Below, piece after piece: positions 46,686 to 54,446 of a stretch of DNA of 64,000 nucleotides. Origin of the DNA: Paenimyroides aestuarii (lineage in GTDB: Bacteria; Bacteroidota; Bacteroidia; Flavobacteriales; Flavobacteriaceae); the NCBI RefSeq assembly GCF_024628805.1, contig NZ_CP102382.1, positions 1,364,001 through 1,428,000 of the forward strand, given 5' to 3'. How positions within the stretch are numbered: position 1 is the first letter of the stretch; each line of letters starts with the position of its first letter. The position numbers and the translations under genes were made by a program. Under the pieces are notes generated by a model. It was not told where the DNA came from. It saw only the letters and a program-made list of their open reading frames with translations, and ran no database searches.

Positions 46686-47924
46686 CTAACAATCTAATTC
46701 ACCAGCAATAACGTTCATACTTGAAAGCGTAATAATGGCATCAGACAAGCTGCGCCCTTTCACAATTTCGTTAAAAGCTTGGTAATAAATGAAACAAGGT
46801 CTGCGGAAGTGCAAGCGATAAGGTACACGGCTTCCGTTGGTTATCAGGTAAAAGCCTAATTCGCCGTTTCCGCCTTCCACTGAATGATACACTTCGGTAT
46901 TTGGAACCGGAATTTCGCCCATAACAATTTTGAAATGGTAAATTAAGGCTTCCATATTGTTGTACACATCTTCTTTTGGAGGAAGATAGTAATCGGGAAC
47001 ATCAGCGTGAAAGCCACCTTCAGCAGGCATTTTTTCTAACGCCTGACGGATGATTTTCATACTTTCCCAAACTTCGGCATTTCGCACACAAAAACGATCG
47101 TAGCAATCGCCATTTTGCCCAACCGGAATATCAAATTCAAAATCTTCGTAAGAACAATAAGGACTCGCCACGCGAATGTCGTAATCAACACCAGCAGCAC
47201 GTAAGTTAGGGCCTGTAAAGCCGTAACTCATTGCCATTTCGGCATCAACAGCACCTGCACCAATGGTACGATCCATGAAAATTCGGTTGCGGGTAAGCAT
47301 GTTTTCAAATTCGGTCCAAACCGCTGGGAATTCTGCTAAAAATTCATCGATTTTTCTCCAAGCTGTTTCGCTCCAATCACGTTCAAAACCTCCGATTCTT
47401 CCCATGTTAGTCGTTAGGCGTGCACCGCAAATTTCTTCGTAGATTTCATAAATCTTTTCGCGGTATTGCATCACGTATAAGAAACCAGTCAAAGCGCCGG
47501 TATCAACACCCATTACCGAACTACAAATGATATGATCGGCAATTCGGGCTAATTCCATAATAATTACACGCATATATTGTACGCGTTTTGGAATTTCGAT
47601 ACCCAACATTTTTTCAACCGTCATCCACCAACCTGTATTGTTGATGGGCGATGAACAGTAATTTAAGCGATCTGTTAAAACGTTTATTTGATAAAACGGA
47701 CGGTTTTCTGCAATTTTTTCAAAGGCACGGTGAATGTATCCAACGGTTCCTTCGCCATCGATGATTTTTTCGCCATCCATTAAAAGAATGTTCTGAAAAA
47801 TTCCGTGGGTTGCAGGGTGTGTGGGTCCTAAATTTAAAATAGATAATTCTACACCATCTTTTTCTTTGGTTTCCTTGATTTGTTTTTCAAATCGCTTTTC
47901 CGGAACTAATAATAAATCAGACAT
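46686..47924 (-). CDS. nuoD: NADH-quinone oxidoreductase subunit D
   Basis: A hydrogenase-like 49-kDa subunit that shapes the quinone pocket. A longer frame begins at 47960 inside nuoC; the ATG at 47924 (MSDLLLVPEKRFEK, 412 residues) leaves 10 nt after nuoC and is preferred. Conserved are LGPTHPATHGIF with the quinone-site His, GYIHRAFEKIAENR, INVLTDRLNY and the C-terminal IITLSSMNVIAGELDC. NuoC and NuoD are separate proteins here. Confidence 0.95.
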   Translation of the reverse strand: MSDLLLVPEKRFEKQIKETKEKDGVELSILNLGPTHPATHGIFQNILLMDGEKIIDGEGTVGYIHRAFEKIAENRPFYQINVLTDRLNYCSSPINNTGWWMTVEKMLGIEIPKRVQYMRVIIMELARIADHIICSSVMGVDTGALTGFLYVMQYREKIYEIYEEICGARLTTNMGRIGGFERDWSETAWRKIDEFLAEFPAVWTEFENMLTRNRIFMDRTIGAGAVDAEMAMSYGFTGPNLRAAGVDYDIRVASPYCSYEDFEFDIPVGQNGDCYDRFCVRNAEVWESMKIIRQALEKMPAEGGFHADVPDYYLPPKEDVYNNMEALIYHFKIVMGEIPVPNTEVYHSVEGGNGELGFYLITNGSRVPYRLHFRRPCFIYYQAFNEIVKGRSLSDAIITLSSMNVIAGELDC

Positions 47925-47934
47925 CGTTTTCGTA

Positions 47935-48456
47935 TTAACAATTAGGACCAGTTCTACCAAAGAAACGGTCGTCTTTATCGGTTCTTCCTTGATCTTCTAA
48001 AGGAAATTCTTTTCTTAAAGGGAAAGATTGCATTTCATCCATATTTAAAATGCGTTTTAATTGTGGATGATTTTTAAATACAATTCCATAAAAATCAAAT
48101 GTTTCGCGTTCTTGCCAGTTTGCAGCAGGATACAACGAAACAATGCTTTCCACTTCGGGATTTTTTGCCGGTAAAAAAACTTTTACGCGAACACGTATAT
48201 TATCGAACCAATTGTGTAAATGATATACTACACAAAATTGGCGGTCTTCTTCATAATCGGGATAGTGCACTCCGCAAACATCGGTTAAGAAATTAAAGTT
48301 CATAGAGGCATCTTCTTTTAAGAATTGAATCACTTCAAAGGATGCTTCTTTTTTAACTTCAAATGCCAACATATCGTGCAAAACATGAAAATTTTCTACC
48401 TTAGGGGTAAACTGTTGGCTTAGCGTTTGCTGAATGATTTCGTTTGTTAAGCTCAT
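47935..48456 (-). CDS. nuoC: NADH-quinone oxidoreductase subunit C
   Basis: The 30-kDa peripheral-arm subunit, with 173 residues. The family signature ETFDFYGIVFKNHPQLKRIL is followed by FPLRKEFPLEDQGR, as expected. It lies 1 nt after nuoB and just before nuoD. It has no cofactor; it is a structural connector between the arms. Confidence 0.95.
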   Translation of the reverse strand: MSLTNEIIQQTLSQQFTPKVENFHVLHDMLAFEVKKEASFEVIQFLKEDASMNFNFLTDVCGVHYPDYEEDRQFCVVYHLHNWFDNIRVRVKVFLPAKNPEVESIVSLYPAANWQERETFDFYGIVFKNHPQLKRILNMDEMQSFPLRKEFPLEDQGRTDKDDRFFGRTGPNC

Positions 48457-48457
48457 G

Positions 48458-49009
48458 TTATTTAATGTTGTATGAGTTTAATAAATCTTTGTATTCCTCG
48501 CTGCTTCTACGGCGAACCGATTCGTTTTTAACGATGTTTTGCAGCTCTAGAATACCGTCTAAAATTTGTTCGGGGCGCGGTGGGCAACCTGGCACATATA
48601 CATCAACAGGAATTACTTTATCGATACCCTGCAAAACTGAATAGGTGTCAAAAACCCCACCGGTGCTTGCGCAAGCGCCAACGGCAATCACCCATTTAGG
48701 TTCTGCCATTTGTTCGTACACTTGGCGTAAAATAGGCGCCATTTTTTTAGCGATGGTTCCCATTACCAAAAGCATATCGGCTTGGCGAGGAGAGAAACTC
48801 ATACGTTCTGACCCAAATCGGCCAATATCGTAGGTAGCAGCCATGGTAGCCATGTATTCAATGCCGCAACATGAAGTTGCAAAAGGCAGCGGCCACATAG
48901 AATTGGCGCGCGCTAAACCTACCACTTCACTTAATTTTGTTGCAAAAAAACCTTCGCCAGCGAAACCATCGGGCGGAGCAACTTGTTTTATGTTTGATGG
49001 ATTACTCAT
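48458..49009 (-). CDS. nuoB: NADH-quinone oxidoreductase subunit B
   Basis: Holds the terminal 4Fe-4S cluster N2 that reduces quinone. It has 183 residues. The tandem cysteines are in [10 protein letters not shown], with further ligands in VGACASTGG and [26 protein letters not shown] is conserved as well. It lies 14 nt after nuoA. Confidence 0.97.
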   Translation of the reverse strand: MSNPSNIKQVAPPDGFAGEGFFATKLSEVVGLARANSMWPLPFATSCCGIEYMATMAATYDIGRFGSERMSFSPRQADMLLVMGTIAKKMAPILRQVYEQMAEPKWVIAVGACASTGGVFDTYSVLQGIDKVIPVDVYVPGCPPRPEQILDGILELQNIVKNESVRRRSSEEYKDLLNSYNIK

Positions 49010-49023
49010 AATTTTTACTGCAT

Positions 49024-49389
49024 TTATTCAAACTCTAATCCTTTTTTCTTAAACTCATATAATAAGCCTACAATTAATAGGAACATAAAAATGCCCATTT
49101 TATATAAGCCTTCCCAGCCTAATTCCATGAAATTTACGGCCCACGGATACATAAAAATAACCTCTACATCGAACAAAACAAAGAGAATGGCCACCAAAAA
49201 GTAGCGCACATTGAAAGGAACGCGGGCATTACCGAACGATTCGATACCACATTCGAAGTTTACGTCTTTATTTTTCGATGCTTTTTTAGGACCTAAAAAA
49301 CCTGAAATTATAATGGTAACAAAAACAAAACCCGCTGCCAGCCCAAGCTGCATAAGGATTGGGATTAAATCTAATTGATTTGATTGCAT
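49024..49389 (-). CDS. nuoA: NADH-quinone oxidoreductase subunit A
   Basis: A three-helix membrane subunit of 121 residues and the first gene of the 14-gene nuo operon. Conserved parts are [36 protein letters not shown], with the acidic TM residues and the loop Cys. A -7 box lies 30 nt upstream and supports this start. Confidence 0.96.
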   Translation of the reverse strand: MQSNQLDLIPILMQLGLAAGFVFVTIIISGFLGPKKASKNKDVNFECGIESFGNARVPFNVRYFLVAILFVLFDVEVIFMYPWAVNFMELGWEGLYKMGIFMFLLIVGLLYEFKKKGLEFE

Positions 49390-49418
49390 GTTGTTTGGTG
49401 CATTAAATTTTCAAACTT

Positions 49419-49426
49419 CAAATATA
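49419..49426 (-). promoter_or_regulatory. -7 promoter box of the nuo operon
   Basis: The minus-strand TATATTTG matches TAnnTTTG and lies 29 nt before nuoA. It is the only clear promoter for the 12.8-kb unit. Confidence 0.65.
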
Positions 49427-49523
49427 ATTTTTTCATAGCGTATAAAAAACCAATTGTTTTGCTTTGTATAGCATTTTAACGGTTTTGTAGTAATTTATAA
49501 TGGTTATAAATAAACTGTGCGAA

Positions 49524-49560
49524 TAAAAAAAACACTTGCGCAAGCAAGTGTTTCTTTTTT
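49524..49560 (-). terminator. Terminator of the cold-shock gene
   Basis: AACACTTGC-GCAA-GCAAGTGTT forms a 9-bp stem with a T run on the minus strand. Confidence 0.85.
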
Positions 49561-49591
49561 TGGAACTAAATATATGTTGTACTAACGTATA

Positions 49592-49786
49592 TTATAAAAC
49601 AACAACGTCAGTTGCGATTTTTCCTTTTTTTCCGTCAGATTCAACGTAGTTCACTACATCTCCATCTTTTAATTCTCTTGATTTAAGTCCAGAGATGTGA
49701 ACGAAAATGTCTTGACCTGTTGTTTCGTCTGTAATAAATCCAAATCCTTTTGATTCATTGAAGAACTTTACTGTACCTGTTCTCAT
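49592..49786 (-). CDS. Cold-shock domain protein (CspA family)
   Basis: A 64-residue single OB-fold nucleic-acid chaperone that binds mRNA and single-stranded DNA. RNP1 is KGFGFI (13-18) and RNP2 is DIFVH (26-30); the start TGTVKFFNESKGFGFI is typical. It has its own promoter (49818-49825), a ~30-nt leader and a strong terminator, so it is monocistronic. Whether it is cold-induced or constitutive cannot be told. Confidence 0.96.
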   Translation of the reverse strand: MRTGTVKFFNESKGFGFITDETTGQDIFVHISGLKSRELKDGDVVNYVESDGKKGKIATDVVVL

Positions 49787-49817
49787 TTGTAATAATAAAA
49801 AATAAATTAATAATGGT

Positions 49818-49842
49818 CAAAGATAAACTTTTTATTCTGTTT
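49818..49842 (-). promoter_or_regulatory. Promoter of the cold-shock gene
   Basis: The minus-strand -7 box TATCTTTG (49818-49825) is preceded by a TTTG 18 nt upstream, close to the Bacteroidota consensus spacing. Confidence 0.65.
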
Positions 49843-49849
49843 TCAAAGT

Positions 49850-50119
49850 TTTTGAGAAGTATTTTTAATCAAAAAATAAAAATTTTAAAGGAATGGTAAT
49901 TTATGCTTTTTGTAATTTGAAATTGCTTATAAGTGTTTAAAAAAGTTGGTAGAAATTGTTTTGCACAGCAAAGGCGAGTTATTACTTAAAAAAAATCGAT
50001 TAAAAAGTAAAAAAAAGGCAGTTTAAAAACTTAAACAAATCTTCTTTAATTGGTATGCAAAGGCAAAGATTTTTTACTTTTGGCATAGCGCATTATTATA
50101 TGATTTTTTTATTGTATAA
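49850..50119. other. AT-rich junction at the left edge of the accessory island
   Basis: No gene, RNA or repeat is recognised. Reading frames are short and closed; scraps of coding sequence begin only at about 50120. Confidence 0.4.
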
Positions 50120-50275
50120 AGCAAACAGCAAAAGTTAAAATTCAACTTTTTTGAAACGGAAAATGATATTATTAAGTTTGTTACGAAAGGATTCGGACGG
50201 AAAAGCAGTCTCATGCAAGAATTAGGTGTCGGTTTTAATGGAAAACCTAGAGTAGTTAATGCCTTACAACCTTAA
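50120..50275 (+). pseudogene. C-terminal scrap of a larger lost protein (possible toxin tail)
   Basis: A 51-codon frame opens after a stop without a good start codon. It reads as coherent protein in its second half (NDIIKFVTKGFGRKSSLMQE, then LGVGFNGKPRVVNALQP). It ends 9 nt before the 50285 gene. No family is recognised. It looks like the last part of a bigger protein whose 5' portion is gone; by position before a small membrane gene, a polymorphic toxin tail is plausible. Confidence 0.4.
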
Positions 50276-50284
50276 ATTTTACTA

Positions 50285-50635
50285 ATGAGAAAAATAGTTT
50301 TTGAAAGATTTGTATTTATTGTTTTGCTTATAATGCTATGGTTTCTTGCAGTAAAATCAATAAGAACTACAGATATGTATCACAGTTCATTTACTGATGT
50401 TGTAGAAAAAGTTATATATAATACAAGAGATAGTACATATATAAATATTCAATTCAAAAATACTGGTGAAACTAACATGTTGTCTGGAATTCAAAACCCA
50501 CAATTTTCTAAAAACAAAGACTTAATTGTAAAAGGAGATGCTATTTTTAAACCCATTTTTAGTAAAGATTTCTTTGTTTTTAGGAAGCGTAACGGAAGCT
50601 ATTTGTATCTCTATAAAATCACATCAATAGATTAA
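50285..50635 (+). CDS. Small single-pass membrane protein, immunity-like (paralog 1)
   Basis: It has 116 residues with one N-terminal membrane helix (FVFIVLLIMLWFLAV) and a soluble ~85-residue domain facing outward or into the periplasm. The domain contains IKTTDMYHS-like and DLIVKGDAIFKPIFSKDFFV segments that recur in the next frame, so the two are tandem paralogs. No family is known. The position just after a protein tail fragment, the small size and the duplication fit immunity proteins of polymorphic toxins; this is inference. Confidence 0.55.
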   Translation: MRKIVFERFVFIVLLIMLWFLAVKSIRTTDMYHSSFTDVVEKVIYNTRDSTYINIQFKNTGETNMLSGIQNPQFSKNKDLIVKGDAIFKPIFSKDFFVFRKRNGSYLYLYKITSID

Positions 50636-50639
50636 CAAA

Positions 50640-50966
50640 ATGAAATAAAATCTTATAAATATTCAACGATTGGTGTTTTTGTTGATAGCTGTATTTGTTT
50701 TCTTCTTTACTCGTTATTATATTCGTGATAAAGATATGTATCAAAACACTTTAATGAGAGTAATCAATGAAACCAAAAAAATAAGAGATAATAGATACCT
50801 CATTAAGTTTAACAATACACCTGATTTTAATGTTCTTTCGGAGATACATATCGATAAGAAATTGGTTAAAGGCGATTCTATTTATAAACCACTATTTTCA
50901 AATGAAATTTTAATATACAGAAAAAATGAAGCAAACAAATATGAACTATTTCACACAAATAAATAA
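50640..50966 (+). CDS. Small membrane protein, paralog 2, with stop at codon 3
   Basis: The ATG at 50640 aligns with the start of paralog 1 but is followed at codon 3 by TAA (ATG AAA TAA). The open part begins with TTG at 50670 and gives 98 residues: one membrane helix (VFLLIAVFVFFFTRYY) and a domain with DKDMYQNTLMRVINETKKI and LVKGDSIYKPLFSNEILIYR, clearly related to paralog 1. A single A-to-T change could have made the stop. It may be dead, or expressed from the TTG. The following lipoprotein gene starts 4 nt later. Confidence 0.5.
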
Positions 50967-50970
50967 TTAG

Positions 50971-51417
50971 ATGATAAAATCCTTAATATTTGGTATTATT
51001 TCCATTTCGGTGTTGATTTTAACGGGATGTAATTTTAATAAAACATATTCAAATAGAATATCAGATAAACAGGATGCAGAGGTGATTGCTGAAAGATTGT
51101 ATGTTTTGATGGAAAAATCTCAGTTTGAAGAAGCGGAACAATTATTTAGTGAAAAATTCCTTAATGTTACACCATCAGACTCTTTGCAAAAGATGTTTTT
51201 AAAGATAAAAAGTTTAGGCGAATTTCAAAGTAAGGAACTTCAAGACTGGAAAACGTTTGTATTGGAAGGATCAAAACCTAAATCGCAATATGCTTTGTAT
51301 TATAAAGTAGATTATTCACATCATGAAGCTAAAGAAACCATACGAATGGAAAAAAAAGGCGATAAAATAATGATTGTGGGATATGAAGTATATTCAGATG
51401 GTTTTAGTTCAAAATAG
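50971..51417 (+). CDS. Small lipoprotein, NTF2-like pattern, immunity-like
   Basis: It has 148 residues with a lipoprotein signal ending LTGC (Cys20). The mature part (DAEVIAERLYVLMEKSQFEE, AEQLFSEKF, then YALYYKVDYSHHEAKETIRM and KIMIVGYEVYSDGF) shows the helix-helix-strand order of small NTF2-like or DUF4019-type domains. It continues the run of small genes 4 nt after the paralog pair. The function is unknown; periplasmic immunity is one possibility. Confidence 0.6.
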   Translation: MIKSLIFGIISISVLILTGCNFNKTYSNRISDKQDAEVIAERLYVLMEKSQFEEAEQLFSEKFLNVTPSDSLQKMFLKIKSLGEFQSKELQDWKTFVLEGSKPKSQYALYYKVDYSHHEAKETIRMEKKGDKIMIVGYEVYSDGFSSK

Positions 51418-51622
51418 TATTAGTGATAGAGGGTATCGTGAATTGTAAGTTATTTTCTTTTTTTTCTTGAGGTATTTCAGCAGGGTTAGGGGTGTTGTTG
51501 ATATATGGATTGAAACGTATAATTATTACCTTTTAAAACTGTGAATTTAAAACAATTTCAGATACGATAGATGAAAATGTTGGTTCATAAAGCTGGGTGA
51601 ATGCACTATTTTAAAAATTTAT

Positions 51623-52123
51623 ATGATGATAAAAAGCAAGTTTTCGGGAGATGCAATTTTTTGGGGAATATTCACATTTATATTGATTATACCTGGTAGT
51701 ATCTTGATTTTAAGAGGTTTAAAAAACTATACGTTCAAGATGAACGAAACGTTTATCTTATTGTTATTTATCATCCTCTTTTATTTTTTACTTAATTTTC
51801 TTAAACATATAAAAATTATAAATATTATGGACGGAAAGTTAAAATACTATTCTATTTTACAACCGTTCGGAAGAACTTTAAATTTAGAAGATTATATAGG
51901 AAAGGTTCTTTTAACAGAAATAGGGACAAGAGGAAGTTATAAAACAGTTTATTTGGTTAATGCTCAAAATAAAACTGCTTTCAAAATAATGGGGTTACAT
52001 TATAAAAATTTTGATGAATTAAATAATGCAATACCACTTAAATTAATGAAATATCCATCGGGTGTCATGAATTATCTTAAGATTTTATTTTTTGAAAAAG
52101 TATCCTTAAATACTAAAAAGTAA
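51623..52123 (+). CDS. Membrane protein with two helices, function unknown
   Basis: It has 166 residues; Met1 and Met2 are both possible starts. Two membrane helices lie at about 11-31 and 41-60 (FWGIFTFILIIPGSILIL, FILLLFIILFYFLLNFL). A soluble domain follows (IINIMDGKLKYYSILQPFG..., TVYLVNAQNKTAFKIMG) with a PH-like strand order. No family is recognised. It stands in a row with other small membrane genes after a 205-nt gap with no visible feature. An immunity-type role is only a guess. Confidence 0.5.
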   Translation: MMIKSKFSGDAIFWGIFTFILIIPGSILILRGLKNYTFKMNETFILLLFIILFYFLLNFLKHIKIINIMDGKLKYYSILQPFGRTLNLEDYIGKVLLTEIGTRGSYKTVYLVNAQNKTAFKIMGLHYKNFDELNNAIPLKLMKYPSGVMNYLKILFFEKVSLNTKK

Positions 52124-52128
52124 GCCCT

Positions 52129-52338
52129 ATGGCGCGGTTCTTGAGCGGGAATTGGCAACAACGACCCGAAGATTATAAATATAGTAGCGCTCCAGATTAT
52201 GCAGATGAAAAAGGATTGTTAGACGGTTTTTCGTTTTTCAAAATTTTAAATTATGACCCACGCAAAGGGATTCGCGCGGAAACGGGGGGTTACAGCATGA
52301 AGTGTATAGCGATATTGCCAATTAAAAAAAGAGAAATT
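52129..52338 (+). pseudogene. C-terminal fragment of a RayT-type (REP-associated) transposase
   Basis: The first part of a frame running to 52605 reads NWQQRPEDYKYSSAPDYADE and KGLLDGFSF. This matches the C-terminal pattern of REP-associated Y1 transposases (pedY.ySSArdYag.kgLl). The catalytic part is absent. The frame continues in phase into a small membrane protein, so it could be read as a 158-residue fusion, but an internal ATG at 52339 is the likelier start of that gene. It is a different RayT lineage from the intact copy at 54447. Confidence 0.55.
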
Positions 52339-52605
52339 ATGTTTTATATTTATACTTTATTGATTCCCATGGTCTTACTGTTGTTAGGGTTTTGGTTAAC
52401 AAATACAAAGTTAAAAAAAATACGTGGTGTAGTCAATCTTATTTTCCAGATGATTCCTCACTTTTTTGGTTATGCTTTCTTCTTATATTTTTTGGAAGTG
52501 GAGGGTTTTATTAATAGTCCATGGGCTTTTTACACGATAATTTTCTATTTACTACCGATTTCAGCTATAATAATTATCCTTAAATTTTATTTTTACAAAA
52601 AATAA
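52339..52605 (+). CDS. Small membrane protein with three hydrophobic helices
   Basis: It has 88 residues from the internal ATG (MFYIYTLLIPMVLLLLGFWL). Three hydrophobic segments follow: 2-18, about 33-48 (LIFQMIPHFFGYAFFLYF) and about 60-82 (FYTIIFYLLPISAIIIILKF). An in-frame extension to 52129 carries transposase debris and is probably not part of this protein. No family is recognised. It resembles the small multi-helix membrane proteins that protect cells against pore-forming or membrane-targeting toxins, but only in general form. Confidence 0.45.
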   Translation: MFYIYTLLIPMVLLLLGFWLTNTKLKKIRGVVNLIFQMIPHFFGYAFFLYFLEVEGFINSPWAFYTIIFYLLPISAIIIILKFYFYKK

Positions 52606-52842
52606 AATTTGCTCATCTGGTTAACAGTCTCTTTACAAACGTATGGAGGTGGTATTGTTGTAAAACTTTACAATCAGTGTTTGCTATTAATTTTATAGAT
52701 TTGGAGTAGAATAATGTAAGAAATTGTTTAAAATGCAATAAAGCAGTTTTTAAAAATTGTATTGGATGTATATGGTACGAGTTAGAAGGTTGCGCTTTTG
52801 ACATTTGATCCCATATATAATTCTTTTGATTAAATTATTTTT
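52606..52842. other. Intergenic stretch with a degenerate terminator copy
   Basis: At 52624-52650 the sequence CAGTCTCTTTACAAACGTATGGAG nearly repeats the terminator at 56348, but its right arm is decayed. No gene is seen in the remainder. Confidence 0.4.
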
Positions 52843-53205
52843 ATGGATTTCTTTTTAATATTTAGTGGGCAAATTATCTTATATATCTTTTTGTTTAACA
52901 GAAAAATATTAGTTGATAAAAAGTATCAATTTATTTTTCTTTTCGCTTGTATAGTTCTATTTGCTTTAGGGGATATTCTACAAAATACAAATGTCAAAGG
53001 TGGAGAAGCATTGAAAATACCTCTTTTACAATGGGGTATATATAGAATTTTTTATTTCATTTTTGTGAAATTATATAAAAGAGAGCCAAAGGATACTTTT
53101 GGGAGTATGGATAAAACTTTAATGATTGACGGAGTATTTAATGCTTTATTTTGGTTTATAGCATTTATATTACCTCTCGCTTTAGTATTTACAAATAAAA
53201 TATAA
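52843..53205 (+). CDS. Small polytopic membrane protein, immunity-like
   Basis: It has 120 residues and four hydrophobic segments (FLIFSGQIILYIFLF, YQFIFLFACIVLFALG, WGIYRIFYFIFVKLY, FNALFWFIAFILPLALVF). A conserved-looking cytoplasmic loop KREPKDTFGSMDKTLMIDG lies between helices 3 and 4. No named family is recognised. Similar four-helix proteins occur beside toxins in Flavobacteriia. A degenerate REP follows its stop by only a few nt. Confidence 0.5.
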   Translation: MDFFLIFSGQIILYIFLFNRKILVDKKYQFIFLFACIVLFALGDILQNTNVKGGEALKIPLLQWGIYRIFYFIFVKLYKREPKDTFGSMDKTLMIDGVFNALFWFIAFILPLALVFTNKI

Positions 53206-53207
53206 TC

Positions 53208-53248
53208 TGATGGCGCTGATTTAAGGTGCAAATCCGAGCTATCGGGAT
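53208..53248 (+). repeat. Degenerate REP element (REP0)
   Basis: GGCGCTGATTTAAGGTGCAA then ATCCGAGCTATCGGG resembles the REP at 53400 with an internal expansion. Confidence 0.45.
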
Positions 53249-53280
53249 GCAGGAACTGATAATATTTCAAATGTTACAAT

Positions 53281-53394
53281 AATCCGGTAAAAGAGAAAGT
53301 GGTTGTAAATGCAGAAGATTATTATTTCAGTTCGGCACGTAATTATGCTGGTTTAGATAATGATCTGGAAATTGAGGTAGTGTTTATGGGGTAG
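53281..53394 (+). pseudogene. 3' fragment of a second RayT transposase copy
   Basis: Thirty-seven codons (from NPVKEKVVVNAEDYYFSSAR to the stop) match the end of the intact transposase gene at 54888-55001. Together with the following REP the two copies differ at only 5 of ~148 positions by my alignment. The 5' and catalytic portions are missing, so it is non-functional. The junction is at about 53280, within AT-rich sequence. It marks a recent partial duplication. Confidence 0.8.
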
Positions 53395-53399
53395 ATATA

Positions 53400-53428
53400 G
53401 GCACGGATTGCAAATCCGCGCCATCGGG
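53400..53428 (+). repeat. REP element 1
   Basis: GGCACGGATTGCAAATCCGC with trailing GCCATCGGG; the GCACGGATT and AATCCGCGC arms pair. Same orientation as REP3 at 55007. Confidence 0.8.
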
Positions 53429-53429
53429 T

Positions 53430-53564
53430 ATGGTGGCTTACTACAATCTTACAGATACCCAAAAGAAAGACCCAACGGCAATAGCAAAGATTCAAAGAAC
53501 TCCAAAAAACCGTTATCTATTATGGTATTGGCAATGGAAAAAGGCAAATACAAATATCAAATAA
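53430..53564 (+). pseudogene. C-terminal scrap of a lost protein, before the 53566 gene
   Basis: A 44-codon frame begins with an ATG at the REP edge and reads MVAYYNLTDTQKKDPTAIAK, then IQRTPKNRYLLWYWQWKKAN. It stops 1 nt before the next gene. It looks like the end of a larger protein cut by REP1 rather than an independent peptide. No family is recognised. By analogy with the tails at 50120 and 55035 it may be a toxin terminus. Confidence 0.4.
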
Positions 53565-53565
53565 T

Positions 53566-54426
53566 ATGAGATATATAGTTTTAATTCTTACTTTAACCCT
53601 AAGTAGTTGCATGGCACAAAAAGGATTAATAAAAAATACTGAGAATATGGAAAATAAAGAATTTTTTAAAAAATTTGATTTTAACTTATGGGGTAACCGT
53701 TATTCTAATTTTAAAGAAAATAAACATGGTTATCTTTTAGAGGATGGCACTGAATTTATGCCTTATTATGGTTCTGTCGTGTTTTATGATGTGCTGCTTT
53801 CCCAACCATCTTTCTATACCACGCATTACGAATACTATAAAGAAAGTTGTGAGTTAAAATATTACGGCAAATATTTAGGTATATACAACGGAAGAAGTGA
53901 TGTAAAGATAGGCATTTGGCGGTATTATGATGAAAACGGCATACTAACTAAAGAAGTAGATGAGGACAAAAAATTTGGAAAATTTAGTTATAATGAAGTC
54001 TTAGAGTTTCTAAATAAACAAAAAGAACTAACCACTTTTTTACAGGAAAAAAGAATTCTCAATCTACGTACAGGAGAAAATGCTGAAAATATATGGTATG
54101 AATTTAATGAAAAAACCCGCTTATGGACTATACAAGCATTCAATGACATTGCCCCAGACCAATGGCAAAGAGGTTGGCGTTATATCATCAATACAGATAC
54201 AGGCAAACTCATCAAAAAAGAACGCATAAGTGATGATTCTTATTACCCAGACCCGGTTTTAGAAAAAATAAAAGATGAAGATGCAGCTCTAAAAAAAGCG
54301 GAACAGGAAAAAGGGATTGGGACATCATTAAAAGACATTGGTCATATTACAGAAGAAAAAAACATTTACCAAGTGTATAAGGGTAAAGCCTACTCCGATC
54401 GCGCGGATTTGCAATCCGTGCGCTAA
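53566..54426 (+). CDS. Lipoprotein with MORN/YwqK-like region; C-terminus encoded by a REP
   Basis: It has 286 residues with a lipoprotein signal ending LSSC (Cys15). A middle region (YGKYLGIYNGRSDVKIGIWR, then YYDENGILTKEVD) resembles the toxin-antitoxin YwqK/MORN-type repeat seen in immunity proteins. A further domain has LNLRTGENAENIWYEF and GWRYIINTDTGKLIKKE. The last ten residues (SDRADLQSVR) are encoded by REP2 itself, so the REP replaced the original end. It is probably still folded. An immunity role is inferred from the repeat and context. Confidence 0.6.
   Translation: MRYIVLILTLTLSSCMAQKGLIKNTENMENKEFFKKFDFNLWGNRYSNFKENKHGYLLEDGTEFMPYYGSVVFYDVLLSQPSFYTTHYEYYKESCELKYYGKYLGIYNGRSDVKIGIWRYYDENGILTKEVDEDKKFGKFSYNEVLEFLNKQKELTTFLQEKRILNLRTGENAENIWYEFNEKTRLWTIQAFNDIAPDQWQRGWRYIINTDTGKLIKKERISDDSYYPDPVLEKIKDEDAALKKAEQEKGIGTSLKDIGHITEEKNIYQVYKGKAYSDRADLQSVR
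54395..54423 (-). repeat. REP element 2 (inverted orientation)
   Basis: CCGATCGCGCGGATTTGCAA then TCCGTGCGC is the reverse complement of the REP1/REP3 type. It lies inside the 3' end of the preceding gene and forms the left flank of the RayT gene. Confidence 0.8.
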
Positions 54427-54446
54427 ATAAAAAATAAAAGTGTAGT

